A stretch of DNA of 64,000 nucleotides from Synechococcus sp. PCC 7336 (GCF_000332275.1 NZ_CM001776.1:248001-312000), one strand, 5' to 3'. Positions 53,603 to 62,111 are shown, numbered from the stretch's first letter. Numbers and translations: made by a program. The notes: a model not told the origin generated them from the sequence alone.

Positions 53603-54619
53603 ATGGGAAGATTAAAGACAAACATGAAAAAAACAGCAGCTACAACTCGAACTACACCACCCGATGGACGAGCGGAGCCAGCTGTTCTATCCGACTATCT
53701 TCATAGCGCGATTCGACGGTATGTGCGCAAGGTAACTCGCTACGAGTCGGCAGTCTTAGCCGATCGCGATCCCGAAGATCTACATCAAATGCGAGTGGGG
53801 ATGCGGCGGTTGCGGACGGCGTTAAAGGCTTATGGATCGGTGTTGGAGTTGCCGGAGAGGGCGCGAGACCGACAGGTGGGCAAGGTGGCCCGAAGATTGG
53901 GGAATTTGCGCGATCTCGATGTCTTGATGGAGACACTGGAGAGGCACTATTGGCCTGCATTGCCGTTTGAAGAGCAACTGGTGCTGGCGAAGGTGATGCA
54001 TCAGTTGGGGGAAGATCGCCAGAAGGCTTTCAAGCAGGCGAGATCGACACTGACCGGGGAGAAGTATAAAACGCTGAAGAAGCAGATTCGGGCTTGGTTG
54101 CGATCGCCCCAGTACAGACCGCTAGCGCAGTTGCCTGTGGCGGATATTGTGCCGGAATTCGTGCAGCCACTAATTTGTCAATTACTGCTGCATCCCGGTT
54201 GGTGGGTGGGGGCAGAGCTGCGAGGCGATCGGTTTTATCCGCTGAGGGAATTGACGCCCGAGGCGGCTGAAAAGCTGATTTCTGTGCGAGGAACGCCGTT
54301 GCACGATTTGCGCAAACAGGTGAAGCGGGTGCGATATCAACTGGATTTTTGTGCAGATTGGCTGGGTAAGGGCTGTCAGGCCGAGTTGAAGCGATTTTCG
54401 CAGTTACAGGATGCCTTGGGGAGAATGCAGGACAGTGTGGTTTTAGAAGATTTTTTGGATCGGACGCTCGATCGGCAGTTTAAGGCGTCGATGCCGACGT
54501 TGGCGACGATTTTGGTGCAGGCGAGACATCGGGCTTGGTTGGATTGGCAGCCACTGCAGGAGCATTTCCTCAATCCAGAGGCGCGGCGGAATTTGCATTT
54601 GATGTTGCTGCGAGGTTGA
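53603..54619 (+). CDS. CHAD-domain protein
   Basis: 338 residues; a second ATG at 53624 is possible. DPEDLHQMRVGMRRLRTALKAYGSVL and PLHDLRKQVKRVRYQLDF are the conserved His/Arg helices of CHAD, a helical bundle that binds inorganic polyphosphate. No CYTH triphosphatase domain or ppk gene is adjacent. Likely a polyphosphate-granule protein. Confidence 0.92.
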   Translation: MGRLKTNMKKTAATTRTTPPDGRAEPAVLSDYLHSAIRRYVRKVTRYESAVLADRDPEDLHQMRVGMRRLRTALKAYGSVLELPERARDRQVGKVARRLGNLRDLDVLMETLERHYWPALPFEEQLVLAKVMHQLGEDRQKAFKQARSTLTGEKYKTLKKQIRAWLRSPQYRPLAQLPVADIVPEFVQPLICQLLLHPGWWVGAELRGDRFYPLRELTPEAAEKLISVRGTPLHDLRKQVKRVRYQLDFCADWLGKGCQAELKRFSQLQDALGRMQDSVVLEDFLDRTLDRQFKASMPTLATILVQARHRAWLDWQPLQEHFLNPEARRNLHLMLLRG

Positions 54620-54681
54620 GGGGTGCGTGGCCGCTACAGATATCAATACCAATGATTGTGGGTTCTGGCAGTTCTAATGAC

Positions 54682-55251
54682 TCAGAGATCGTCTAAGCGA
54701 AACTCGGTAAATGATTTGTAAGGAAGCTCTTGAGACAGTTCGAATAAAAACTTAGCGCTACAAACTGCACTTCTCTCCCGAAAACCCACTGAGCGGCTAC
54801 ACAATTCGAGAGAACTACCTTCATCGTAGGTCAATAAAAACACACTATCTGCAAGGCAGTTATCGTGGAATCTAACTCCATCTAAGATGAGCTCTCCATT
54901 CAGCCAAAATGATAATGCTGCTGCAGGTGCAGACCCACATATTCCTTGTGCCCGAGAAGCACCATAGGTTACCTCAACTTCAGTTACACCGCAAGTCACT
55001 CGAATTGGATCTAGGTTTTCTGGTAAATTTCTTAGATATAGCCCGTATATTTCCCCATACTTTCGATAGTCTTCCTGCCAGCCAACATTGGCTAAAGTGA
55101 CCGCAGAAACTTGCAAACACCCTAACTCAGGTATGCAATTGAGCTGCATAAATGGAGTAACAGTATCTGCGCGGGAGGGACGGCCATTCAAAAAAGCGAT
55201 CGCCCCTATTACAACAATCAAAGCCGTAAAAATAAATTTCTTAATCATCAT
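54682..55251 (-). CDS. Secreted hypothetical protein, paralogue 1
   Basis: 189 residues. N-terminal signal (MMIKKFIFTALIVVIGAIAF to RPSRA). The mature part has five or more Cys in pairs (NCIPELGCLQV, VTCG, GICGS, DNC, ELCSRS) that suggest disulfides outside the cytoplasm. I do not recognise the family. It is about 90% identical to the gene at 57795-58382, in the same orientation; only the last 20 residues differ strongly. Sequence upstream of the ATG is shared for about 20 bp, then an IS630 fragment begins. Confidence 0.75.
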   Translation of the reverse strand: MMIKKFIFTALIVVIGAIAFLNGRPSRADTVTPFMQLNCIPELGCLQVSAVTLANVGWQEDYRKYGEIYGLYLRNLPENLDPIRVTCGVTEVEVTYGASRAQGICGSAPAAALSFWLNGELILDGVRFHDNCLADSVFLLTYDEGSSLELCSRSVGFRERSAVCSAKFLFELSQELPYKSFTEFRLDDL

Positions 55252-55261
55252 GGGTCGTGTA

Positions 55262-55818
55262 GCAAGGAAGTCCGTGTGGGGTCCAAAGGGAGAACGAATA
55301 GAAATTCCAATAGTTAATGAGCGAGAAAAACAAACATATTATGGTGCAATAAATTATGCAACAAGACAATTTTTCGGGCAGGAGTATAAAACTGCGAATT
55401 CCGAAAACACGGTATCTTTTCTAAAATATTTGCAATCTCTCAATCCAGAGAGTAAACATTTAATAATTTGGGATGGAGCAAGCTATCACAAGTACAAAGA
55501 GATGAAGGAATATCTAGAGGAAATCAATCAAGGATTAGATGCTTCTGAGTGGCTTTTGACTTGTGAGTTATTTGCTCCTAATGCGCCGGAGCAAAACCCG
55601 GTGGAGGATATCTGGTTGAATGCTAAAAGCTGGCTTAGAAAATGTTGGCATGAGTTAGAGTCTTTTCCATTAGTCAAGTGGTTCTTTGAATTTTTAATTG
55701 AAGGAGAAGTCTATGACTTTCCGAAGCTTTACAAGTATGGCTTCTTTGAGCTGAAGACTCAGGCAGTTTTAGCTTGATTTAGCTCGGATTATTATATGAA
55801 TCGTATAGGATCGCTATA
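55262..55818 (+). pseudogene. IS630-family element, 3' part of transposase and right end
   Basis: Reading frame to 55777 without a proper start: VWGPKGERIEIPIVNEREKQ, LIIWDGASYHKYKE (second catalytic Asp) and FAPNAPEQNPVEDIWLNAK (third, Glu). The N-terminal half with the helix-turn-helix and first Asp is missing. The right end GGATCGCTATA at 55808-55818 matches the ends of the MITE at 57609-57700. Confidence 0.85.
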
Positions 55819-55869
55819 GATATATAAAAAACCTATAGACACGCGCCTGTAGGCAAAACCTGTGGAAAA

Positions 55870-55938
55870 CTCCCCTTTCCCTGGTTCAAGACGATATCGG
55901 GGAAGTTAGCGATTGGCTATTACCAGGGGGAAGGGGAG
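55870..55938. other. Large imperfect hairpin
   Basis: CTCCCCTTTCCCTGG at 55870-55884 can pair with CCAGGGGGAAGGGGAG at 55923-55938 across a 38-base loop; two 6-bp G/C blocks flank a small internal bulge. It is followed by AAAAGGTTTTTTATTT. It might end transcription from the IS630 remnant or form the 5' part of the structured region downstream. Confidence 0.55.
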
Positions 55939-55964
55939 AGCGGAAAAGGTTTTTTATTTGCCTA

Positions 55965-56406
55965 GAGCGTCCTCAGAAGCCCGTAGAAGCATTTTTCGCT
56001 GTTCAGACGGGGGAAATCCCTAAAAGTAAATTAAGGCCCTTAACGGCGAAAAAATGCCTGTTCCGGCGAAGGTAAGTTTTTACCCGTTTATTGAGATTAC
56101 TCTCAATAAACGTGCGGAAGCTAAAAAAATGGCAGCATACGGTGGGACTCCAAGAGCACCGCTCGAATGATAGTCTTGCCGTGAGATAGCGCGTGCGCGT
56201 TGTCTTGGGGTCTAATAACCCCTAACAGGAGCGGTTGGCATGAGCCGCTAAATCATGTCGTCTTTCGGTTCTTCGACCGGGAGACGGCACTATATGTCCA
56301 GGCTCCGGCTAAAAAGTGCCGTAGCCGTGCTCCTGTGCGGTTTATTAGCTCCCGGTCACCCCTCTGCAGGCGGTGACTTTTTCATAAGTCAAGGGAGACA
56401 TACCGC
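55965..56406 (+). ncRNA. Candidate HEARO / IscB-type omega RNA without its nuclease gene
   Basis: No coding frame, but dense helices. A perfect 12-bp stem lies at 56085-56096/56101-56112 with a 4-base loop. CGGTG...CACCG at 56140-56161 is followed by GCTCGAATGATAGTC. Further helices are GGGGTCTAATAACCCC, AGCGG...CCGCT, GTCGTCT...AGACGGC with an inner CGGT/ACCG, and GTCACC...GGTGAC. From memory, the segment GGTGGGACTCCAAGAGCACC with CGAATGATAG is characteristic of HEARO RNAs, the guide scaffolds of IscB. The region ends just before an ATGA, reported as the usual border of such elements. No IscB-like gene is downstream. The 5' limit is a guess. Confidence 0.55.
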
Positions 56407-56586
56407 ATGACGACCAATAAACTGCTCCAGGAACTTGAACAGCTTACGGCAATTGCTTGGACGCTTGAAACCGCAATGGAATCAGAGGACGCCAACAGAC
56501 CCTATCGTCTCACCCTGCAACACATTATTGAGCGCCTCAAGGGGGTTTGTCAGGATTTGCAACAGGAGGTGAAACAAAAACCATAA
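56407..56586 (+). CDS. Small helical protein downstream of the structured RNA
   Basis: 59 residues, ATGACGACC start, ACATACCGC just before it and GGGAGA about 12 bases upstream. MTTNKLLQELEQLTAIAWTL and HIIERLKGVCQDLQQEV predict two amphipathic helices. Family not recognised. It occupies the position where omega-RNA loci normally have iscB, but is far too short and lacks HNH or RuvC motifs. Confidence 0.5.
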   Translation: MTTNKLLQELEQLTAIAWTLETAMESEDANRPYRLTLQHIIERLKGVCQDLQQEVKQKP

Positions 56587-56590
56587 TTTT

Positions 56591-56674
56591 CGGCTCACAA
56601 TAAACGAGATTCTGCGGGAGGCCGTGGATGACTGGATCGAGGTACGTGACTACGTGTCTTTGGGCAGGAACTAA
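56591..56674 (+). pseudogene. C-terminal scrap of a ribbon-helix-helix antitoxin-like protein
   Basis: Open frame without a start: RLTINEILREAVDDWIEVRD, then YVSLGRN and stop. The NEILREAVDDWI pattern resembles the end of small CopG/RHH antitoxins of cyanobacteria. Confidence 0.35.
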
Positions 56675-56746
56675 TCAGTGGTTTGCAAGCTAGCTGAAAT
56701 AGTCTGTAAAATAGGCTATTGATCGGGATAGAGAAGAGTTTGATCG

Positions 56747-56974
56747 ATGACGGCTAAGCAAGCGATCGCACAAGAATTAGAAGGGCTGTCTGAAGAACAG
56801 CTTCAATTAGTCCTGCGATTCACTAAGGCTCTACAAGGTTTTGCTCCAGTCGAGATGACACCCGATGAGAGGGCTGAGGCTTTTCTAGCCTGGGCAAAGC
56901 AGCCTCGGCGAAAATTACCCGTACTATCCGACGAAGCAATTAGCCGTGAAAGCCTCTATGGCGAGCGTGGATGA
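56747..56974 (+). CDS. Antitoxin of a PIN toxin pair
   Basis: 75 residues: ELEGLSEEQLQLVLRFTKALQG, then DERAEAFLAWAKQPRRKLPVLSDEAISRESLYGERG. This two-helix lead and the LSDEAISRESLYGERG end are common in cyanobacterial VapB-like antitoxins paired with PIN proteins. Its stop overlaps the toxin start by 4 bp. Expected to bind the toxin through its C-terminal part. Confidence 0.75.
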   Translation: MTAKQAIAQELEGLSEEQLQLVLRFTKALQGFAPVEMTPDERAEAFLAWAKQPRRKLPVLSDEAISRESLYGERG

Positions 56975-57414
56975 AGTATTTAGTCGATACCAACATTTGG
57001 TTGAGAAGCATTGAGGAAGAGCATCCCGACTGTATGGTTGCCCTGAATGCTGCTGAAATCTTGATACGCCAGGGCAACGAGCTTTATCTGATCCCGCAGA
57101 TAATCGCAGAGTTTTGGAACGCTTGTACTCGACCAATGGAACGTAATGGATTCGGACTGTCTCACCAGGAAACAAAACTTGAGGTCGAGAGACTTGAGGG
57201 GCTGTTGCTACTTCGAGAGGATGTGCCCGGAATCTATCCAATCTGGAAAGACTTAATCGATCGCTATCAGGTGCGGGGTGTCAAAGTCCACGACACAAGA
57301 CTGGTGGCAGCGATGCTCATGCACGAACTGACCCATCTTTTAACCTTTAATATCAAAGACTTTAAGCGATTTAAAGAGATCGTTGTTGTTCATCCCTCGT
57401 CGATTAGTGGCTAG
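56971..57414 (+). CDS. vapC: PIN-domain toxin
   Basis: 147 residues. MKYLVDTNIWLRSI gives the first Asp, LIPQIIAEFWNACTRP the Glu, VKVHDTRLVAAMLMHELTHLLTFNIKDFKRF the remaining acidic site and the T-x-N-x-x-D/F motif. A ribonuclease toxin of the VapC group, different in sequence from the one at 15.9 kb. Coupled to the antitoxin just upstream. Confidence 0.9.
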   Translation: MKYLVDTNIWLRSIEEEHPDCMVALNAAEILIRQGNELYLIPQIIAEFWNACTRPMERNGFGLSHQETKLEVERLEGLLLLREDVPGIYPIWKDLIDRYQVRGVKVHDTRLVAAMLMHELTHLLTFNIKDFKRFKEIVVVHPSSISG

Positions 57415-57608
57415 ATCTCGTTTGCGGTCTGCTGTAGCTATGTGATTATGATAATTGTTCACTCTCGGGGGAAGGGCGTGACGCTACCCCATCAAATTGC
57501 ACCCTTCTCTACCTGGTCGAGATCGCTTCGCCCCGATCTCGTTCACCCCGATCTTTTCGCTGCAGTGATCGCAGTGAAATAGTCGAGAGAATTGAGAGTT
57601 ACCTGCAC

Positions 57609-57700
57609 TATAGCAGTCCTAAGCCATTCGTAAACGCCAGGATGCCTGAAGCCCAGAGCTGGCAAGGATCGGCATTTACAAGTCATTTCGGATTGCTATA
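57609..57700. mobile_element. 92-bp MITE with IS630-type ends
   Basis: Left end TATAGCAGTCCTAA, right end (other strand) TATAGCAATCCGAAA; similarity continues inward as GTAAACGCC versus GTAAATGCC. No coding capacity. TATAGC ends are typical of IS630/Tc1-type elements that insert at TA. The rest of 57415-57794 shows only short palindromic GATCTCG/CGAGATC blocks around 57520-57560. Confidence 0.8.
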
Positions 57701-57794
57701 TTTCGGCATTCGGTCTAATTTCCTTCCTGATTGAATTGCCTCTTTGGGTTGAGTCTGGGAAGATGGCCTATAACAAAACAGAGGGATTTTTCTA

Positions 57795-58382
57795 CTAGCT
57801 CGACTGATAAATAGAAGGCGCATTGGAGCGAAACTCGGTAAATGATTTGTAAGGAGGCCCTGCATCCAAGTTGAATAAAAACTTAGTGCTACAAACTGCA
57901 CTTCTCTCCGGGAAACCCACTGAGCGGCTACACAATTCGAGAGAATTACCTTCATCGTAGGTCAATAAAAACACACTATCTTCAAGGCAGTTATCGTGGA
58001 ATCTAACTCCATCTAAGATGAGCTCTCCATTCAGCCAAAATGATAATGCTGCTGCAGGTGCAGACCCACATATTCCTTGTGCCCGAGAAGTACCATACGT
58101 TACCTCAACTTCAGTTACACCGCAAGTTACTCGAATTGGATCTAGGTTTTCCGCTAAATTTCTTAGATATAGCCCGTGCATTTCCCCATACTTTCGATAG
58201 TTTTCCTGCCAGCCAACATTGGCTAAAGTGACCGCAGAAACCTGGAGATACCCTAACTCAGGTATGCAATTAAGCTGCATAAATGGAGTGACAGTATCTG
58301 CCCTGGAGGGACGGCCATTCAAAAAAGCGATCGCCCCTATTACAAAAATCAAAACCGTAAGAGTAAATTTCTTAATCATCAT
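57795..58382 (-). CDS. Secreted hypothetical protein, paralogue 2
   Basis: 195 residues. Same signal peptide, Cys pattern and core as the protein at 54682-55251. The C-terminal 20 residues differ (FRSNAPSIYQSS end) and there are scattered substitutions such as GYLQV for GCLQV, losing one Cys. Upstream similarity ends about 20 bp before the ATG, at GCAAGGAAG. Family not recognised. Confidence 0.75.
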   Translation of the reverse strand: MMIKKFTLTVLIFVIGAIAFLNGRPSRADTVTPFMQLNCIPELGYLQVSAVTLANVGWQENYRKYGEMHGLYLRNLAENLDPIRVTCGVTEVEVTYGTSRAQGICGSAPAAALSFWLNGELILDGVRFHDNCLEDSVFLLTYDEGNSLELCSRSVGFPERSAVCSTKFLFNLDAGPPYKSFTEFRSNAPSIYQSS

Positions 58383-58608
58383 GGGTTGTGTAGCAAGGAA
58401 GCGTGGAATTGGGCCAATTCTACGTTGAAGTGCAACCGCCTGACAAAAGCTGCCACTAAGGAGGAAAATGGAGATAAACGCTCTGGGGAGATGTAAGCCT
58501 TTCAGAGATAGAGATAGAGAAAATGTTTATGCTGCTATCTGATCTCCACAAGCAATGCTAACAGCTTTGTGCAGGATGTTGCACTTCAGATTTGAATCGG
58601 TGTTTTTA

Positions 58609-59469
58609 GAACGTGTCTGAAAAGTCTCAAGCCAGCCTACGAAGCATGAGATTGACCATAGCAGCGTAAAGCATCGTCTCACTCGTAGTGGGCAAATATT
58701 CGTAGTCCTTGCTCAAGCGACGGTATCGACCAAACCAGGCAAAGGTGCGCTCAACCACCCATCGCCGAGGTAAAAGCTGGAACCCTTTTTGCTCAGCAGG
58801 CCGTTGTACGACTTCAATAGTCCAGCCAAACGCTTGCTCAACCCAAGCCACAAAAGATTTGCCACCAAAGGTTTTATCGGTCCAAATCAATTGCAAGCAA
58901 CTCCACATACTGGCAAACCAAATCCCCAGCAAGGTGAGGCCGTCATGGTCGGAGCGTCGGGCACTGTGGACCTTGGCACCCAGCAGTAGACCCATCGTAT
59001 CAACCAGGATAGTGCGCTTGCGACCTTTAACTTTTTTGCCTCCATCAAAGCCTGTTTCTTGAGCGGCACCAGCTGTTTTGACCGACTGGGAATCCAGGCA
59101 GGCTGCCGAGGGAGAAGGATTGCGCCCCACCGTTTCTCTCAGTTGCTGGCGCAGAGCATGGTTGAGAGCTTCCCAGGTGCCATCGGCTTCCCACTGACGG
59201 AAGTAATGGTAGACCGTTTGCCAAGCGGGGAAGTCGTGGGGCAGCAGACGCCAGGCACATCCGGCTCTCAACAGATAGAAGATGGCATTGACCACTTCGA
59301 AAACGTTGACGCTGCGGGGACGACCGCCTGGCTTAGCTGGCGGTAATAGCGGAGCTAGAAGCTCGCACTGGGCAGGGGTTAGATCGGTGTCGTAGGATTG
59401 GCGTGTCATTGGTTGGGAGGCTCTAACTCAGCCTCTCAACTTTATCTGCTGACCTTTTCAGACACGCTC
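58609..59469 (-). mobile_element. Complete IS5-family insertion sequence, 861 bp
   Basis: Ends begin GAACGTGTCTGAAAAG at 58609 and, on the other strand, GAGCGTGTCTGAAAAG at 59469. Flanking TTA on both sides (58606-58608 and 59470-59472) is a 3-bp target duplication, as known for the IS1031/ISL2-type subgroups. One intact transposase gene fills it. Confidence 0.93.
58627..59409 (-). CDS. IS5-family transposase, intact
   Basis: 260 residues. LTPAQCELLAPLLPPAKPGGRPR is the N-terminal DUF4096-type region. AACLDSQSVKTAG holds the first Asp, IWTDKTFGGKSF the second, and LLPRRWVVERTFAWFGRYRRLSKDYE the catalytic Glu with the usual R and R/K. No frameshift or stop, so the element may be active. Confidence 0.95.
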   Translation of the reverse strand: MTRQSYDTDLTPAQCELLAPLLPPAKPGGRPRSVNVFEVVNAIFYLLRAGCAWRLLPHDFPAWQTVYHYFRQWEADGTWEALNHALRQQLRETVGRNPSPSAACLDSQSVKTAGAAQETGFDGGKKVKGRKRTILVDTMGLLLGAKVHSARRSDHDGLTLLGIWFASMWSCLQLIWTDKTFGGKSFVAWVEQAFGWTIEVVQRPAEQKGFQLLPRRWVVERTFAWFGRYRRLSKDYEYLPTTSETMLYAAMVNLMLRRLA

Positions 59470-59500
59470 TTATAATCAGAGTTGTCCACTGTCTTGAAAC

Positions 59501-59605
59501 ATGACTATGACTTGTCCCCTCTGCGGTTACCCGAAGGCCCAAAAACATTCCCACACTAGGGCATGGTTCAGAGACTGCAACACCTATGGGGCCAGTCGAG
59601 TTTAG
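59501..59605 (+). pseudogene. IS1-like InsA zinc-ribbon scrap
   Basis: 34 residues: MTMTCPLCGYPKAQKHSHTR, then AWFRDCNTYGASRV and stop. CPLCG and DCNTYG correspond to the CPxCG and CKxCG of the InsA N-terminus, with the last Cys replaced by Tyr. The rest of the gene is absent. Confidence 0.6.
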
Positions 59606-59823
59606 GATAACGCATAAGCAGATTGTATAAACACCACTTGGAGTAAATTTATACTATAAAACTTCGTGATAATACCGCTTACCTTTGTTGGGTGTGTGCT
59701 ATCTTGCGAGTATATGCAGTTATCTGTTCTTGATGCAGTTAGTTCTGTAAATACGCGCACTAAGTGAATTTTACTCTCCTGCACTTGGGGAGTAAAAAGT
59801 GTAGCTAAGATCTGTATTTAATC

Positions 59824-60183
59824 ATGTCTGCACCTAACTCAATTTGGTCTACTGTCAAGAGATTAGTGCTTTTTTCTCTGTCCATTTTTTTGGGAGGGTG
59901 CTCCTCGGGATGGAATGTCGGCCCCGACGAGTGTCATCCCATAAACCAAGCTGTTTTTCGTGATTGTGTCGAGCAGCAACTTGCTTCAAATCCAGACTTT
60001 GATGAGTTCAAGAATTTTCTTGAAGATCGAGATTTCACTCAGTCCGATGCCTCTTACCCTGACCGAGAAGGTTTCTTTATCTTCTTTTGGTTCGCAAGAG
60101 ATCTGGCAAATACAACAACAAAGATTTTTGGTTATTATAATGAGGAAAGACTAGTAAAATCGATAGAAATATCGCCTCCATAG
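59824..60183 (+). CDS. Small lipoprotein of unknown function
   Basis: 119 residues. Signal peptide with lipobox LGGC (Cys about residue 26). The mature part is acidic with two further Cys (DECHPINQAVFRDCVEQQ) and an aromatic stretch (GFFIFFWFARDLANTTTK). Not recognised. The neighbourhood is AT-rich and lacks HIP1, unlike the main chromosome. A decayed copy of its 5' region lies at 60371-60515. Confidence 0.7.
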   Translation: MSAPNSIWSTVKRLVLFSLSIFLGGCSSGWNVGPDECHPINQAVFRDCVEQQLASNPDFDEFKNFLEDRDFTQSDASYPDREGFFIFFWFARDLANTTTKIFGYYNEERLVKSIEISPP

Positions 60184-60278
60184 ATTTGATGAATTCACTA
60201 AAATTTTGATTATTTTGATTGCAAATTTCTGCTTAGGTTTTCTCATCAAGCTCTGTTCGTGACATACTCTTTATCGAA

Positions 60279-60345
60279 GCCTTGTTGGATAAGGTTTTTG
60301 GACGTCTCCAGGCAGCGGACAGCACAACAGGAACGGTAGCCGATA
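60279..60345 (+). repeat. Degenerate repeat shared with 63774-63840
   Basis: GCCTTGTTGGATAAGG, then TTTTTGGACGTCTCCAGGC and CGGACAGCACAACAGGAAC match GCCTTGCTAGGTAAGG, CTTTTAGGCTCTTCAGGGC and CGGACAGCATAGCCAGAAC of the second copy. About 70% identity. Confidence 0.6.
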
Positions 60346-60370
60346 AACCCTAAAAGGTACAGAAAGTGTC

Positions 60371-60515
60371 TTAGGTTAAGTCTATTTTCCTGTACTTGGA
60401 GAGTAAAAAGTATAACCAAGACCTGATTTAATCGTACCTTCACCTAACTCGATTTAAAACTGTCTGGAGCATTGAAAATGCGCTTTTCTGCACTAATTAT
60501 TCAGCTTTTACAGTC
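60371..60515 (+). pseudogene. Decayed copy of the upstream region and 5' end of the lipoprotein gene at 59824
   Basis: TGTACTTGGAGAGTAAAAAGT and CTTCACCTAACTCGATTT align with TGCACTTGGGGAGTAAAAAGT and CTGCACCTAACTCAATTT around the start of the gene at 59824. The start codon is lost (ATCGTACC for ATCATGTC) and similarity fades within about 60 bp. Confidence 0.6.
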
Positions 60516-61570
60516 GTATTAATTGCGAAACCAAATGTACAGGTTTTATGCACAATTCCATCTTGTAGATAGCGAATAGTATTGATTTCAGTATTTTTAT
60601 TTCGGGGAGCATCACCTTGAAATTTATCCTCCAAATAATTCAATTCATCGATCCGAAACCATTGCATTTTATTACCTCTACATCGACCTGGAAATCTCTC
60701 TTCTAGGTCTATGTCCTGAATGCGCATAAGTAAGTCATGCTTTTCCGACACATCAAACCCATCTTGATTTTCATTCAGTACATCAAAATATGAGACATAA
60801 CACCCGCGGCCAGCACCACTAATAAACTCTAATTCTACTAACGTGTCAATTGTGCCGTCATTGTTGAAATCAACATCCACCTTATTCCCTGTAGTAAATG
60901 TTTCAGAACGAATTCTAGTGTTGGGAGAAGACAGGAAAGTACCATCAACTTGAATTAGTGTATTCGGATATGGAACAGCGCCTTCAAGATGGCTCGATAA
61001 GAATTCATTGCCGACCGACTGTAATGGAGAATTAGACAATAATGACCAACAAAAACTTCGTTCTTCTGAGGGATGACTAACATACTCAGTGACTGTATTT
61101 GAAAACTCACACAGAATATGTTGTTGATTCGAGGGAGTTATATATGTAAGATACTGTGGGTATTTTAAGCTCTCATCTGAAAAGTGTACTTGGTAAACCA
61201 AGCCATCAAATGGGAGAATCCCTTGTCCATATGTTACATACGATTTCCATTCATAATCAACCATATTTATAGATATAGCATGACCTGATTCATCAATGAA
61301 ATCAAAAAAATCTCCTCCTGCCGTACCTGTAAGTCCTCGTAAAATTTGCTCTGCTGTACCATCATTATTGATATCAATATGTCCACGACGAAGAAAGTAG
61401 TCCTCAATTGTATTCTTCTCAGCCGATGCAACGAACTCACATGCTCGTTTAATCTGTTTCTGGCTCGGAAGCTCACTAGTCTCCGAAGCACTTACTGAGA
61501 ATAGAAATAAAAAGTATATGAGGAAGATAGAAATCACAGAGCCAATGGTGTTGAACGAACGCATCATCAA
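60497..61570 (-). CDS. Exported protein with two Asn/Asp-rich loop motifs
   Basis: 357 residues. Signal peptide at 1-28 (SVISIFLIYFLFLFSVSASE). Two stretches, HIDINNDGTAEQ near residue 65 and VDVDFNNDGTIDTLVEL near 230, have the D-x-N-x-D-G pattern of calcium-binding EF-hand/FG-GAP-like loops. Several Cys may form disulfides. Family not recognised. The protein at 62112-62849 has a similar loop (NFDGQQDRVYRY), so the two may share a fold. Confidence 0.7.
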   Translation of the reverse strand: MMMRSFNTIGSVISIFLIYFLFLFSVSASETSELPSQKQIKRACEFVASAEKNTIEDYFLRRGHIDINNDGTAEQILRGLTGTAGGDFFDFIDESGHAISINMVDYEWKSYVTYGQGILPFDGLVYQVHFSDESLKYPQYLTYITPSNQQHILCEFSNTVTEYVSHPSEERSFCWSLLSNSPLQSVGNEFLSSHLEGAVPYPNTLIQVDGTFLSSPNTRIRSETFTTGNKVDVDFNNDGTIDTLVELEFISGAGRGCYVSYFDVLNENQDGFDVSEKHDLLMRIQDIDLEERFPGRCRGNKMQWFRIDELNYLEDKFQGDAPRNKNTEINTIRYLQDGIVHKTCTFGFAINTTVKAE

Positions 61571-62111
61571 TCTCTCATAAAATTAACTTTTCTTGACTTG
61601 TTTGGAATCTCCGTTCCGCAAAAATATAAGAGCTTGAGGGTAAAGGGAATCGCCTCCAAATATTTATATATTCCAAATGACAATACGGGTTGAACATTCA
61701 GACAGCGAGATCGACTGAAAGCTTGTCTCAGTAAGCCAAACAGTGCAAGCCCTAGAAGATTAAGCATAGGCTTAGACAAGAATGGTATTAGAATGAGTCG
61801 ATCTGTATAAAAATATCAAGAATGTTCGGAGATGTCACGGTTACAGTATCATTTTGAGTCATCTATCATCCATGAGTATAGAAATGTCTCTATTGAGTGA
61901 GCTTGTTTTTATGCTCTAACCCATGTCTAGCTTGAAAACTGTAGTTTTCAAAGTGCAACTACAGTGCTTGCAGGGGAATATTTTCAGCTCCAGAGACTAG
62001 CTCCAGAAAACTCCAGGTCTCTACGTAGACGAGGTATAGATGCCATCTTGCAACAGAAGGTGGCGATTATACTTCTTCAGGTAGCTACTCATTGTTGTTT
62101 GCTTCAAGGCC
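61571..62111. other. 541-bp AT-rich intergenic region
   Basis: Lies between two divergent exported-protein genes and must hold both promoters. No supported gene, terminator or repeat was found. Confidence 0.4.

Noticed and set aside
55800-56420. Group II intron, retron or diversity-generating retroelement
   Set aside because: No reverse transcriptase or template/variable repeat is present; the helices fit a HEARO-like RNA better.
61567-61779. 70-codon leftward frame upstream of the exported-protein gene
   Set aside because: No ribosome site or recognisable signal; more likely the promoter region.
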